Origin: Phlegmacium glaucopus
Taxonomy: Eukaryota; Basidiomycota; Agaricomycetes; Agaricales; Cortinariaceae
Assembly (NCBI GenBank): GCA_015039465.1
Contig: MU130378.1
Location: forward strand, 314,570 to 378,569
Direction: 5' to 3'
Length of the DNA stretch: 64,000 bases
The notes under the pieces were generated by a model. The model worked only from the letters and a program-made list of their open reading frames with translations, ran no database searches and had not been told where the DNA came from. Below are positions 24,931 through 36,304 of the stretch, piece by piece. Made by a program: the position numbers and the translations under genes. Position 1 is the first letter of the stretch, and every line of letters begins with the position of its first letter.

Positions 24931-25544
24931 ATGCCTTTCTTATCCTCCACTCTAAAAATCTCCCTCATTATCTTCGCCGCGTCGCATATCGTCATAGCCG
25001 GACCCGTCCCTGACTTACTCGGCAGTGCGCTTTCAGGAGAACAAGTATCCGGCGGGTCCGTACACGGTTCTAATCAAGCTGCAGGCGGCGATTCTTTATT
25101 ATCAGGCTTGGGCGTCCTCAACCTACTCTCAGGTATGTGCTGATGATTTCGTTATACATCCATTAAAATATGATTACCGAAATTATCTTGGGATGGTCAT
25201 CCAGGTAACAGCGGGAAGGGTGTGGAAATTGACTCCGGGTCCAGGAAACCAGTGGGTTACGCTAAGGGCGTGGGCGGGCCCTCGCTCGCCGGTACGCGTT
25301 ATCGACAAGGAAATACGGCCAGCCAGTCACCAGGTGCTTTCAGTAGCTCGAGCGAGTCTGCACCAGGCGGCTCAGTCAGTGGCGGTGGGGGTTTCTTGAA
25401 CGTATTAGCTGGTACGCTTTGATCAACCTGTACATTTTTTTTCCTTGTGATGACAAAATAATTCAATTTCCTTGAATAGATAATGGCGGCAATGGTGGAG
25501 GAGCAGGAAGCGGGCTTGATATACTGGACGTTCTCGGAAAATGA
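24931..25544 (+). CDS. Small secreted Gly/Ser-rich protein
   Basis: Three exons (24931-25132, 25205-25411, 25490-25544) encode about 150 residues. The N-terminus (LKISLIIFAASHIVIAG) is a clear signal peptide. The rest is Gly/Ser-rich with no cysteine pattern. Every exon ends in a variant of one motif: GVLNLLSG, GFLNVLAG, GLDILDVLGK, and both introns are phase 1 after a Gly codon base, suggesting an internal exon duplication. I recognise no family. It may be a cell-wall-associated or secreted low-complexity protein of the kind common in agaricomycetes; that is inference. Confidence 0.7.
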
Positions 25545-25803
25545 AATCTTTGAAATGTATCCAGTTGAATAAGAGCACGGCCTGGCCGCCTCGAGCTCGT
25601 GTAGAATAGATTCGTTGGCTGGGACAAGGACTGGCATTTGTATTATTAGCACTTACATCACAGGAACTTGTAGTAATTAATAGGCACACATTGTATATCT
25701 CCCCATGTACACATTATTATTCCACATCGAAGGTATATATGTAGCAGGCTATGAACACATTTTAGCATGTATGGAGGGCGGAACATCAAAGCCACTCACT
25801 AAA

Positions 25804-26803
25804 TCAGAGAAGACGTAGTTTCCCAGTCACTTCGTTGATCAGTCCTACAGGCGCCGGTCCTATACCCAAGACTGTTCGTGTTCCTTCTTCCACTTGCGTT
25901 CGTCCTCTGTTGGGTCCAAAGGTATGAGGTTATACGCTTTGGATGCGAGAGATAAGGACATACTGATCTTGTATTGATCGCGCGCACAGATTTAGACTCT
26001 TGGCGATAGCTTCCAATTCGAGGAGTTGGTCCTCCGAACTAGCTTTCAGTGCAATTTTAGCCTGTCTGCGATTTGATATTAGAGCCTGAATAAATCCATG
26101 ACAATATCTCTGCACGCACCCTGTTCGTTCCCAGTGTTGTACAAGCTGGAAACGCGACAATGTTAGATTGAACGCGTACGGGGATGGGTAAAACTCATAC
26201 TTTTGGATTCGTCTTCACAAGGGCTTTATAACAAGCCAAAGTCGCGTGTCTGTTGTCAATGCATAAAGTGAATATACCAAAAAAAAGCAGTTACAAGTTT
26301 CCAAGAGAAGCTCACCCGCATCTAAGTAAAGTTAATCATCAAGAAAATTCGAAGTATAAACGAGTAAAAGAACACACTGAGCTGCTATTTTCCCTGAAGT
26401 CATTTTAAGATCTGTACGAACAACCAGAACCTATTCCAGTCAAATAAGGAAGTGATAAATTCCACGAATGGTCATGGAGACGCACAAGTTTGCAAGGCTC
26501 GAGGAATCCAGCAGATATAGATCCCAGGTCACCATCTGGAAGGTCTTCATCTTCATCTTCATCTTCATCTTCATCTTCATTTTTATCCTCAGCCTCTTTT
26601 TTGGGCTCTACAATAGATTCTTTGGGGCCTTTGGAAGGTGTTGCAGGTGGATTGCTGGTGAGAGTCCCGAGTTGGTATCCTACTCCCATGGAAGTGAGAA
26701 CGAGTACTAGACCCACAATAGCTGGAAAATCAATGAGGTGTTTAATTACATTACTGTAAACGTAGGATATGAGGCTCTTACCATTTGAAGTGAATGAGCC
26801 CAT
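25804..26803 (-). CDS. PTH2: Peptidyl-tRNA hydrolase 2, membrane-anchored (copy A)
   Basis: The product releases peptides from peptidyl-tRNA. The start at 26803 (MGSFTSNGK) leads to a hydrophobic N-terminal segment ([21 protein letters not shown]), as in PTH2/Bit1 proteins anchored in the outer mitochondrial membrane, then an acidic Glu/Asp repeat from a TTCATC hexamer run. The catalytic domain reads [21 protein letters not shown], then [10 protein letters not shown], then [72 protein letters not shown]. Cys-Gly of the catalytic motif comes from a 6-nt microexon at 26316-26321. Divergent from HAS1 with 123 bp between ATGs. Confidence 0.93.
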
Positions 26804-26926
26804 GGGTGAAGAGGATTCGGCATCCCCCGATCAGGCAATCAGCTTGTTAAGTTTTAACAAACAATTCTCTTCCTCCTCCTGGATATACCAGGATATACCC
26901 TGAACTTTTACAAGCAGCGGGTAAAA

Positions 26927-28937
26927 ATGTCAACAAAATCAGCTCCTCCAGATACGAGCTCAAGTAAAAAGAAGGGCAAAAAGAGCAAAAAGGATATATC
27001 TCAAGCCCAACAGCCAGAACAACCTGGACCTTCAGATTCACTTTCAACGCCTGAGGCTACAAATGAAGCCTCTTCATCATCTTCCCCACAATCACCCACA
27101 AAAACTCCTTCCAACCCGATCGAGTCCGGTCGACTCCCTTTCTCTACCTTAGATCTCTCCGAACCAACCATCCGCGCCCTCTCCGAAATGGGCCTAACCA
27201 CAATGACGCCTGTCCAAGCTAAATCCATCCCTGTCCTCCTCGCAGGCAAAGACGTCCTAGGCGCAGCCCGCACCGGTTCCGGCAAAACTCTCGCCTTCCT
27301 CATCCCTTCCATCGAACTCCTCCACCGACTCAAATTCAAACCCATGAACGGTACCGGCATAATCGTTGTCACCCCTACACGTGAACTGGCTCTGCAGATT
27401 TTTGGAGTTATCAGGGATTTAATGAAATATCATTCGCAGACTTTTGGGATTGTGATTGGAGGTGCAAATAGGAGAGCGGAGGAGGAGAAATTGGTTAAGG
27501 GAGTTAATTTATTGGTTGCTACGCCTGGGAGGTTGTGGGATCATTTGAGGGTAAGTGTACTTTTTTTTTGACATGTGGAGGTAGTTCTAAAATTGCTTTT
27601 CAGGATACAAAAGGTTTTATTAGAAGGAATCTCAAAGCTTTGGTTATTGATGAGGCAGACCGGATATTGGAGATTGGATTTGAGCAACAAATGAAAGATA
27701 TCATTGCTATGCTTCCAAAGGGTCTGTTCGTTTTTGCCCTGCACATTATTTTATACTAATATTTATCCCAGATGAACGGCAATCCATGCTCTTCTCTGCA
27801 ACCCAAACTACAAAAGTCACTGACCTGGCGCGGATATCATTACGGCCAGGTCCAGTTCACATTGACGTTGACAAAGAGGAATCTACAAGCACAGTAGCCA
27901 CGCTATCGCAGGGATATGTCGTGTGTCCCTCCGAGCATCGTTTCCTCCTGCTCTTTACCTTCCTCAAGAAAAATCTGAAGAAGAAAGTGATCGTCTTCTT
28001 CTCAAGCTGTAATTCTGTGAAGTATCATTCGGAGTTGCTAAATTATATTGATGTACCCGTCTTGGATCTCCATGTAAGCTTTCCTACAAGATATATTGAT
28101 CTATCTTCGAACGGCTTGTTGATAGCTTTTTTTATGCAGGGCAAACAGAAACAACAAAAACGAACGAATACATTCTTCGAGTTTATCAATGCCGAATCAG
28201 GGATTTTGCTTTCGACGGACGTCGCGGCGCGAGGGCTTGATATCCCTCGTGTAGATTACATTGTGCAGTATGACCCTCCAGATGACCCTCGAGATTACAT
28301 TCATCGAGTGGGACGTACGGCGCGTGCAGGCAAAGTGGGCAAAAGTTTACTATTCCTGCTGGAGAGCGAACTTGGATTCTTGAGGTATCTGAAGGAAGCC
28401 AAAGTGCCTTTGAATGAGTTTGTATTCCCCGCGGACCGGGTTGAGAACGTTCAAACACAAGTGAGTTTCCTATCACAACGCTCTGGAAGCTTGATTATTG
28501 ATGGGCAAAATTTTAAGCTTGAAAGCCTGCTAGCGAAAAACTACAATCTATATCGATCGGCAACGAGTGGATATCGAGCATATCTCCAGTCCTATGCGTC
28601 GTATTCACTGAAGAAGATATTTGATGTAAACGCTTTGGACCTCACAAAAATCGCCAAGGCCTTCGGGTTCAAAGTACCTCCACGAGTTAATCTAGCAGTT
28701 GGACCCGGTAAGGGAGTTTCATCGAGGGTTGGGGAGAAAAGGAGAAGAGAAGAAGACGAGAGTGAAACTGAGTCTGACGGGGAGAGGGGTAGTGGACAGA
28801 TTGGAGATGGATCTGTACGTGGACCTATGCGGGGGAAAGGAGATGGCAAGGCTCGTCGGTTAGAGACACTTGGTCAGAAAGCAGTGGAAAAGGAAAAGTA
28901 CAGGAAAGCCAAGCCCAATAGCAATTGGAGTAGATAG
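26927..28937 (+). CDS. HAS1: DEAD-box RNA helicase Has1 (DDX18)
   Basis: All core motifs are present: Q-motif ([13 protein letters not shown]), motif I ARTGSGKT, Ia PTRELALQ, Ib [16 protein letters not shown] within [71 protein letters not shown]. The tail [39 protein letters not shown] is specific for Has1. The N-terminus is Lys-rich and disordered. Has1 acts in both 40S and 60S ribosome assembly in the nucleolus. Three or four short introns interrupt the gene. The frame across 28.46-28.49 kb probably hides one more intron, since the residues there ([17 protein letters not shown]) do not fit the family. Confidence 0.95.
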
Positions 28938-29100
28938 TGTGACAAATATTTATCACGTGATTGTGATGTGACACCACGTTACACGTTTTGGTTCGACAAC
29001 GTCCGACGTTGAGCTGCAACCCATCTCACTGTCAAACTTTTTTTTAACCTTCCAAGCTCATCTGCAACCTCCTTCTACAGCTCGTCCAGCCCACCATCTA

Positions 29101-30271
29101 TGGCGACTACACAGGTTCATGCTCTCGACTGTTCAACTGTGGTTTTATTTTTACTCACCCCATACCACCCAGCATTACCTGTGGGCATCTGGCCACTTTC
29201 TCTTGTTGCTCTCCTCTTTGCGGTATATTCTCGCTTGGGCTACCTTGAAGAGTGTCTCTGCATGGTGGTATAAAGGTCCGTTGCTATCCTCGCCGTCTAA
29301 CCTCGTGTCTCTCTTGACATACCCTTTCGCCATGTTCACAGCTAGTTTCACCGGAGCCCTTATTAGCTATGCCATAGTGTGCCAGTGCGTTATACTTTTT
29401 CTCTCCCTTTAGTTTCTCTTCACTGAGTTTGTTGCGTTGCAGAAAAACCCTAGGGGTGCGTTTTCTGAACTGCAGGGCTTTCCTTAACATAACATGAGTT
29501 TTTTTAGAATCCCCAACCTAATATTGCATATCTAAGGCGTGCGATACTAGACGAAGTCCGTCATTTCGTCTCTCCTTTGTGAATCCTTTACCTTAATTCA
29601 TGATCGTTAGAACGTCCAATACTTTTTACTCGCCTTCTTTTGGTGGTCTTCTAAACCCGTCACCAGTGCGTAAACCACTCATAACCAAGTCTGACACCCA
29701 TGAATGATACGTGTCCGCAGTTACTCTTCTGCCATACATGATCTTTTCTCTGTTCCACGCCTTGACATTCACTCGTACGACACTCATGTCCCAGTTCCTT
29801 CAGCCTGCACCACCGGCGACGGCAGGAGGTCCACCGCAACCCCCACCCCTGGCAAAGAAACTTCATGCCTGGGTAAAAGGTGAGCGCAGCACTATCCCTG
29901 ATATTTCCATCTGACGTATCTCAATTTGCCTTTTGCTATTTCCAGCGAACTACGATACTGCAATGAGATTTGTGGCATTCGTAGAACTCGTCATCTTCGT
30001 ACGCGTCCTGCTCGGAGCTGTCACGTTCCAGAACTCGCTCTTGTCACCCATCATCTTTGCGCATTTCTTGCGTCAGCGTTATTACCAATCAGCATTTAGC
30101 CGTGATGCGATAGCGAAGGTCTCCGCACGAATAGAAAACTTTGTACGCCGCCCTGGAAACCCGCCCGTCGTTGTTTCAGTATGGGAGAAAGGACAGATAT
30201 TAGTTCAGCGCTGGGCTGGGGTTGTGTTGACACCGAATGGGGCTCCTCCTCAAAGAGATGGAGCAAGGTAA
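29101..30271 (+). CDS. TMEM33/Pom33/Tts1 family membrane protein
   Basis: Eight or so exons, starting with a 15-nt exon (MATTQ), give a polytopic ER/nuclear-envelope protein. Signatures are HYLWASGHFLLLLSSLRYILAW, ASFTGALISYAIVCQ-KTLG-NPQPNIAYLRRAILDE, NVQYFLLAFFWWSSKPVT, ITLLPYMIFSLFHALTFTRTTLM and ANYDTAMRFVAFVELVIFVRVLLG. The KTLG segment comes from a 13-nt exon (29443-29455). Yeast Pom33 helps distribute nuclear pores and fission yeast Tts1 shapes tubular ER. The cytosolic C-terminus has the conserved LRQRYYQSAFSRDAI. Confident about the family, not about paralogue-level function. Confidence 0.9.
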
Positions 30272-30415
30272 AGAGGAGAGTAGTTGGCTGTAAAGAGGAT
30301 GGATTATGTTTCTTCATATTATTGTGTTGTGTTTTTGTGATAGATAATAAAGTTGCAAACAAATGCAAATATAAGAGTCCATCTTTGAAAACCCTTTGAA
30401 AAGTGCTTAGGCTGA

Positions 30416-32874
30416 ATGTCCCGTATACCTGTTCCAACACACAACCGCGCACCTTCCCCTGCTCTTGCATTCCCAACATCTCCTGAACGCCCTGGTAGTT
30501 CAGTTCATTTTACTCCCAACACTGCCATGTCCTCCCTCTCTGGTTTCCAAAGCTCAGCTTCCCTCTCTGAAACTAGGAAAAAACAGTCCAAGCGAGATGA
30601 AGTCAGTTTTTCCCTTCAGTTAATCTTCACATTCTTACTTTGAATAGGCTATTCGAAAAAAAATTGAGTCCGAGCTTTCCCGGAAACGTACTATATCCAC
30701 TACCCACCATCGTTCATCTAAACGCGGTGGATCTGGAGGCAAGCTTGCACCTACTAAAGGAACCGTCGCTGCTCTCAAACCCAGTCCGGCGTTGACTGTT
30801 CCCGAAAACATCACTGTAGCCGAAGCTAGCCAGCTATGTGCTGCTAAACGCACAGACTGTGTTCTTGTAGTGGACGATGAGGAGGGTTTGAGTGGGATTT
30901 TCACAGCGAAGGATTTGGCGTACAGGGTTTGTATTTTCCTTAATTGTTTGTAAATACTCATCGAGTCCTTTTTTTTGGCAGGTCACTGCAGAAGGTCTCG
31001 ATCCTCATACAACACCTGTTAACCAAATCATGACGCGTAACCCAATGGTCACCCGTGATTCCACCAGTGCAACAGAGGCTTTGCAGTTAATGGTTTCCAA
31101 ACACTTTAGACATCTCGTATGTTGATTCCTTCTTCTTACGGCTTTCCCATGAAATGCGTTTATTTCATAGCCCGTTTGCAATGAAGACGGTAATGTCGTT
31201 GGACTCCTCGATATAACCAAAGTCTTCCATGAAGCCCTCGGAAAAGTCGAGCGGAGTTCCGCCGCTTCAGAACAACTCTTCACTGCCATGGCAGGTGTTC
31301 AGTCCGAACTGGGTGCAGTGGGCTCTAACCCCCAAGCTGCCGCTATGCTCGCTTGGGCCGAAAAGCTCCGTGAAAAAACGGCTCTCCCCGATCTGACCAC
31401 CGTAATGGATTCACGCACACAGCCAGCCACCGTTGGTCCTAAAACTACAGTTCGAGAAGTGGCCAAGTTGATGAAAGAGCGTAGGACGACTGCTGTGTGT
31501 GTTATGGAACAGGGCCCCCAGATTCCTGGGATGACAGCAGCTACAGGTCAGAAGATTGCTGGGATTTTCACGAGTAAGGATGTGGTGCTTAGAGTTATTG
31601 CGGCGGGATTGGACGCGGGGAGATGTAGTGTCGTGAGGGTCATGACACCTCATCCGGATACGGCTCCTCCTACAATGAGTGTCCATGACGCATTGAAAAA
31701 AATGCACAGTCAGTTTTTTTTCCCTGTGGTTTCATTGTTTGTGCTTGAAGCTTACTATGTGAATAGATGGACACTATCTCAATCTTCCGGTTATTGAATC
31801 AGATGGACGTCTGGTTGCCATTGTAGATGTTCTCAAATTGACTTATGCAACCTTGGAGCAGGTTCGTATGCACCTTCATTCTTCCTTCTATCCAATCCCA
31901 TAACACATAATTTAAATTTACAGATGAATGCTATGGCAGGAGAGAATGCTCATAACGAGTCGGAGGGTGGTCCCATGTGGGGTCGTTTCTTCGACTCCAT
32001 TGGACACGACGACGGAGACTCCGTAGTATCAGGATCCCACCATGCTCCCACCGACCTCCGATCTTACCCATCCACGGGTAACATCCAATCACCCCATTCC
32101 GAAGTCCATCCGGACGATTCCGCTTCTGTCATGGACGATGACGCCGTCTCTGCCCTTGAAGGATACCCTCGTCACAGAAGCTTGACGGTCCCATCTGGCT
32201 CCGGCTCCGTCCCCGTTCCAGCAGACGACGGCACCTACGTATTCAAATTCCGTACACCCAGTGGCCGTACCCACCGTTTCCAATCCCGACATGATGATGT
32301 CGAACATCTGCGTGAAATCGTCGCTGGAAAATTAACCACCGATCCATTCTTTACTGAATACCGAGCATCAGAGGAGGAGGATGAGGAAGCGCATCAACCT
32401 GATCCTACAGATTTCGTTTTGTCGTATACTGATGCTGATGGAGATACTGTGTTGATTACTTCGGACCACGATGTGACGGAGGCCGTGAAGATTGCGCGTG
32501 GGGCTGGTACAGACCGAGTGGTGTTGTTCGTGCAAGGAGGGAAAGGTTGGGCTGAAGCGGGTGCCGGAAAGAGTGAGGTCAAAGCTGCAGAAGTAACTGC
32601 AGCAGCTGCAAAAGACATTAGGGAGGTTGAGAAGGCGGAAGAAGTCACGCCACCTTCTACAGCGACTACTACTACTATTCCTGAATCGACTCCAGCTACG
32701 AGTATTCCACCACAGACTTCGGTTCCTCCGCATGCGCGTGGTGGACATCATGCTGCTGCTGATCACGTATTTGGGATACCCAAGGATTTATTGCTTCCTG
32801 CTAGTATCGGAGCGTTGGCGGTGGTGATTATTGGGGTGTTCACTATATCTCGGTTGACTTCAAACAATTATTGA
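30416..32874 (+). CDS. CBS-PB1 domain protein, Mug70-like, tail-anchored
   Basis: The N-terminus is Ser/Pro-rich, then two CBS pairs: VPENITVAEASQLCAAKRTDCVLVVDDEEGLSGIFTAKDLAYR and VNQIMTRNPMVTRDSTSATEALQLMV...LPVCNEDGNVVGLLDITKVF; then ATVGPKTTVREVAKLMKERRTTAVCV...IAGIFTSKDVVLRVI and VRVMTPHPDTAPPTMSVHDALKKMH. A PB1 domain follows (TYVFKFRTPSGRTHRFQSRHDD...FVLSYTDADGDTVLITSDHDVTEAV), and a C-terminal hydrophobic helix (LLLPASIGALAVVIIGVFTI) suggests tail anchoring. This architecture is that of S. pombe Mug70 and relatives. CBS pairs usually bind adenosine nucleotides; the cellular role is unclear. Confidence 0.9.
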
Positions 32875-33621
32875 AGGTGCTTACAAGAATTCACAGGAGT
32901 CTGTTCCTTATCTATTCATATGAATGAAACTGGCTACTTGGCTTAGCAACTTGGGGATCAAGATTTATTCAATAGCGTAAAATTACGACTACCCATCCAT
33001 GTTTTCTATTCTTCTCTCTTTTTTTCGTTCCTTAGAGTTCCTTCATCGATATCGCTACATAATCATTATTGTCAAGACGCCATACATTTTTTGTTTTATG
33101 AATCTTTTACGACTCGGATACTTTTTTATGTAGACTCGCCATAGTTCCACTTGATGAAAATTGAAGATAGTATACCAATATTATTTGGCAAGAGATTTAT
33201 TTTTTTAATCCATTGCTTGGCTGCGGCATTTAACCCAGCATATGGTTTTTGTTTGAAATGTTTATGACAGACATTATTAACTCTCTACATGTTTTATTCT
33301 GTGACCTGCCAGTAAAATTTAAATTACTCGAGTCCACCTAACTTAAAAGTCCGGACTCCGCTGTGTCGATTGTTTATTAAAATAAAACTTACCGACTGCC
33401 TCTAGTCCTATCTAATATGACCAAACAAGTAGCCTGTCACGATAGAGGCTCGAAATAGTATTCGGCGTCTGCTCCAGGGACTATATCCTCTTCACCCGGT
33501 GTTCATTTGACGCCGACAGATTAACTGCACCAACGCAGGGTGTTACTTTGTACCATATTTGGTGAGGTCGTTGGTGTTGTAGCCGATTACCATACCACAC
33601 TATTGTGGTTCGTCCGTCGTG
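32875..33621. other. Intergenic region, Mug70-like to Sgf11
   Basis: AT-rich 3' sequence after the Mug70-like stop, then promoter sequence of SGF11. No frame, RNA or repeat is supportable. Confidence 0.5.
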
Positions 33622-35292
33622 ATGCCCAAGTCGGAACGAGACGAGATTCTAACGACTTTGGTATGTGGCATACCTCTCGTCCAGCTTTGTAGTATTGAAA
33701 GATTTTCTATTGGTTTGGATTATGTACTTCTTCTACTTGGCAGACATCTCGCATATTCTCAGCCATGTTGGACGAGCTCGTAATGGACGCCACCCTACAG
33801 TCGCATCTAGAGGTGACGCGGGGAAGAACTTTGTGCTCTGCTTGTAATACTCAGTGAGCTTTTACTTTTGTATTTATGTCGTTCGATGCCATAGCTTAAA
33901 TTGTACGTTTCTGTATGAAATAATCAGTTGTGGTTCGAGTGCGTCGATATCTATAGCCCCAATGCTATGTGAACTAAATAATATATATCTTTTGCTCATA
34001 GTTCACGTGCCAGGCAACAATGGGTCCTCTCAACCTTCGGCTCCTGTGCCCATAGCGTCAAGTGCAGATACCCCGTCTTCTGCTAGCAGCAACGACGTCG
34101 TGCCAAAAGCTCATCATAATGGGACGCTTGGGACAGGTACCAGTACCCCTACAAGCGTGAAGGCTGATGGTACTGTGTTTTTCGAATGTGTTTCGTGCTC
34201 GCGTCAGGTATGATACTTTCCATTTGTTAATGCTGGACGTCTTGAACTCATGCCCGCTTCATTAGATTGCATCGAACAGATATGCACCTCATCTCAGTGC
34301 ATGTATGGGTCTCAGCACTGCTCGCAGGGGCGCAGTGCGGGGAAATGCCAAGTCAAAGTTAGTCATTAGAAGATTTCTTCTTGAACAAGTATCGATTAGG
34401 GTCTGCTATGCAATTCGGTAGACAAGCGTCGGACGCTGGACGTTCTGCCTCCCCAGCGTCTGATGGGGGAAACGCTTCAGACGATAGGACCGATTTAAAG
34501 GGAAAGGCGAAGGCTAAAGGAAAGAAAACAGGTGAGAATCCCTTCCTTTCGTCATTTTCCATCTCAACAACCCTTTATATAGCCGATGAGAGCGACTTTA
34601 CTCTTAAGCGGAAAAGGGTACTTAAACTTATTTTCCCCGACATTTTCGGTACACGGCTTAATGCATATGTTGTCAGCCTGAATCACCCCAGATTTCTCCC
34701 AACAAGAAATCAAAAAAGGGTAAGGTGTTCGGTATGTTTTCAAACCTATTATGGACCATTCATCTTATGGTCACTCCCTTCCTTCATAAGGGTCTCCCGT
34801 TGCCCGGGTCAAAGCAGACCCTGATTCATCAGGTTTGCCGGGTAATGTAAGTATTCTCCTCTCGTCGTCATTTAGTCGTAGTCACCAGACTTCCGAACAG
34901 TCTCATGGCTCTCCTGCTACCACATCACACTCAAAAATTCCTTCAAAACTTCGAGCTTCGTCCACTACATCTTTTCTCGAACGATCGTCGAGTTCTTCGC
35001 GAGGTTCTTCGCCTGGGGGCGTCTCCGTGGCCACACCATCGTCTTCTTTCTCGTCGCACAGTCCTGTTCGGCCACCAGCTGGGAATGGTAAGCCTTCTCG
35101 TGGTCGACCACAAGCGCTAGGGACGGGTCCTCCAAAGAGACCTAGTCCTCCTCGACCCCAAGCAATCCATGTACCAGATTACAGCATGGGTAAGTAAGCT
35201 TTTACTGTCGGTTTCACCCCAACCTCATGCTGGCTGTAGATATCGACCATGCCAATGAGACAGGGTCATCTACGGACACAAATAGCGATTGA
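33622..35292 (+). CDS. SGF11: SAGA deubiquitinase-module subunit Sgf11
   Basis: The N-terminal helix (ILTTLTSRIFSAMLDELVMDATLQSHLEVTRG) binds Ubp8/Sus1 in the family. Next comes TLCSACNTHCGSIHVPG, where HCGS-I is assembled with an 11-nt microexon (33928-33938). The diagnostic C2HC finger is FFECVSCSRQIASNRYAPHLSACMG (CxxC, HxxxC), followed by ARRGAVRGNAKSK. The C-terminal half is Ser/Pro-rich and disordered and ends HANETGSSTDTNSD. Sgf11 links the finger to nucleosome binding so that SAGA can remove ubiquitin from H2B. The C-terminal extension is long compared with the ~100-residue yeast protein; some exon joins at 34.35-34.85 kb are uncertain. Confidence 0.87.
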
Positions 35293-36304
35293 TAGCTCCG
35301 TTTTTATCCATATTATGCGCTTTCATGTCTTTTACTACTACATTACATCTCATTACTGTCTGCTTGTACATCATAGTCACCGCAAATCACTGATAAATCA
35401 CACATTGGTCCCTTCTATGTATTGGGTGTTTTCAAGTTCTGGATTATATATCAAGTTCAGGTCTAAAACTAAGTCTCAGTAAGTAAAAATCTATCCTATC
35501 TTGAGGAAAACTGAAAATTGGAAATATGAACAACGGTGATGTGATCCGTATACTGAAAGTAGAAAATACTAAGTCTGATGGAGTTTCTAGTGAATAACTT
35601 TCCGCGTCGGAAATTCGGAATGCGAGACGAAGGCGAGGCCCAATTGCATGCCATCAGAGCAGCGAGCGGGGGAACATTGACCCATAGAGCAACCCAATAA
35701 CCTATACTTAGCATCTTGGATGGCCGACTTCATAAAACAAAAGCGTAGGTGCACGACAACCACAACACCTACTAAAGGTTTTCTCAATATAACCAGAAGG
35801 CAACAATAGCACTCAAGGACAGACCACTGGTAAGGCAAAGTTAAGAATCATATAACAAGAATATAAGGTAAGTAGAAGAACTTCCGTTTCTTAGGAGGGC
35901 CTACTCCGATCCTGGTGCGTACAGAAATGGCCTCAAAAAGTGGCCCCAACTCCGATCCTATGCGTACAGAAAATGTCGAAAATTTCGCTGAACTTTGATC
36001 CTATCTGAGTACAGAAACCCATGGTTGGGACTGAACGTTTAGGCCTTGACCCTGGCGTTGAAACGTTGAAGGCTTAGGCTTTATTTAGCGTGCAGGCGGC
36101 AAACGTTAACTGACAAAAAATAGATTTTGAATACTTCTGAAGCAATCCACAGCCAAATACCACTATCTAATCAAGTCAACCCGGTAAGTCTACATATATT
36201 ACAATTTACACCCAGGGGAAAGCATCATGAAATCAACAACAGTAAGAGAATCAGAGGAAAAACAAAGCCGAATTTCGATAAGAGAACTTGAATGATGGCT
36301 AATT
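35293..36304. other. Convergent intergenic region with short tandem-like repeat
   Basis: About 1 kb between the Sgf11 and MFS-gene stops. It contains no credible gene. A degenerate ~45-bp repeat lies at 35901-36018 (see its own entry). Confidence 0.5.
35901..36018. repeat. Three degenerate copies of a ~45-bp unit
   Basis: The core CTCCGATCCT followed by TGCGTACAGAAA recurs at about 35904 and 35950, and a weaker copy (CTTTGATCCT...GAGTACAGAAA) at about 35994. Spacing is 44-46 bp. This is a minisatellite-like repeat or part of an old element. Confidence 0.5.

Noticed and set aside
26540..26585. TTCATC hexamer repeat as a possible microsatellite or CRISPR-like array
   Set aside because: It is read on the minus strand as an Asp/Glu run in the linker of PTH2 copy A; a coding repeat, not an array.
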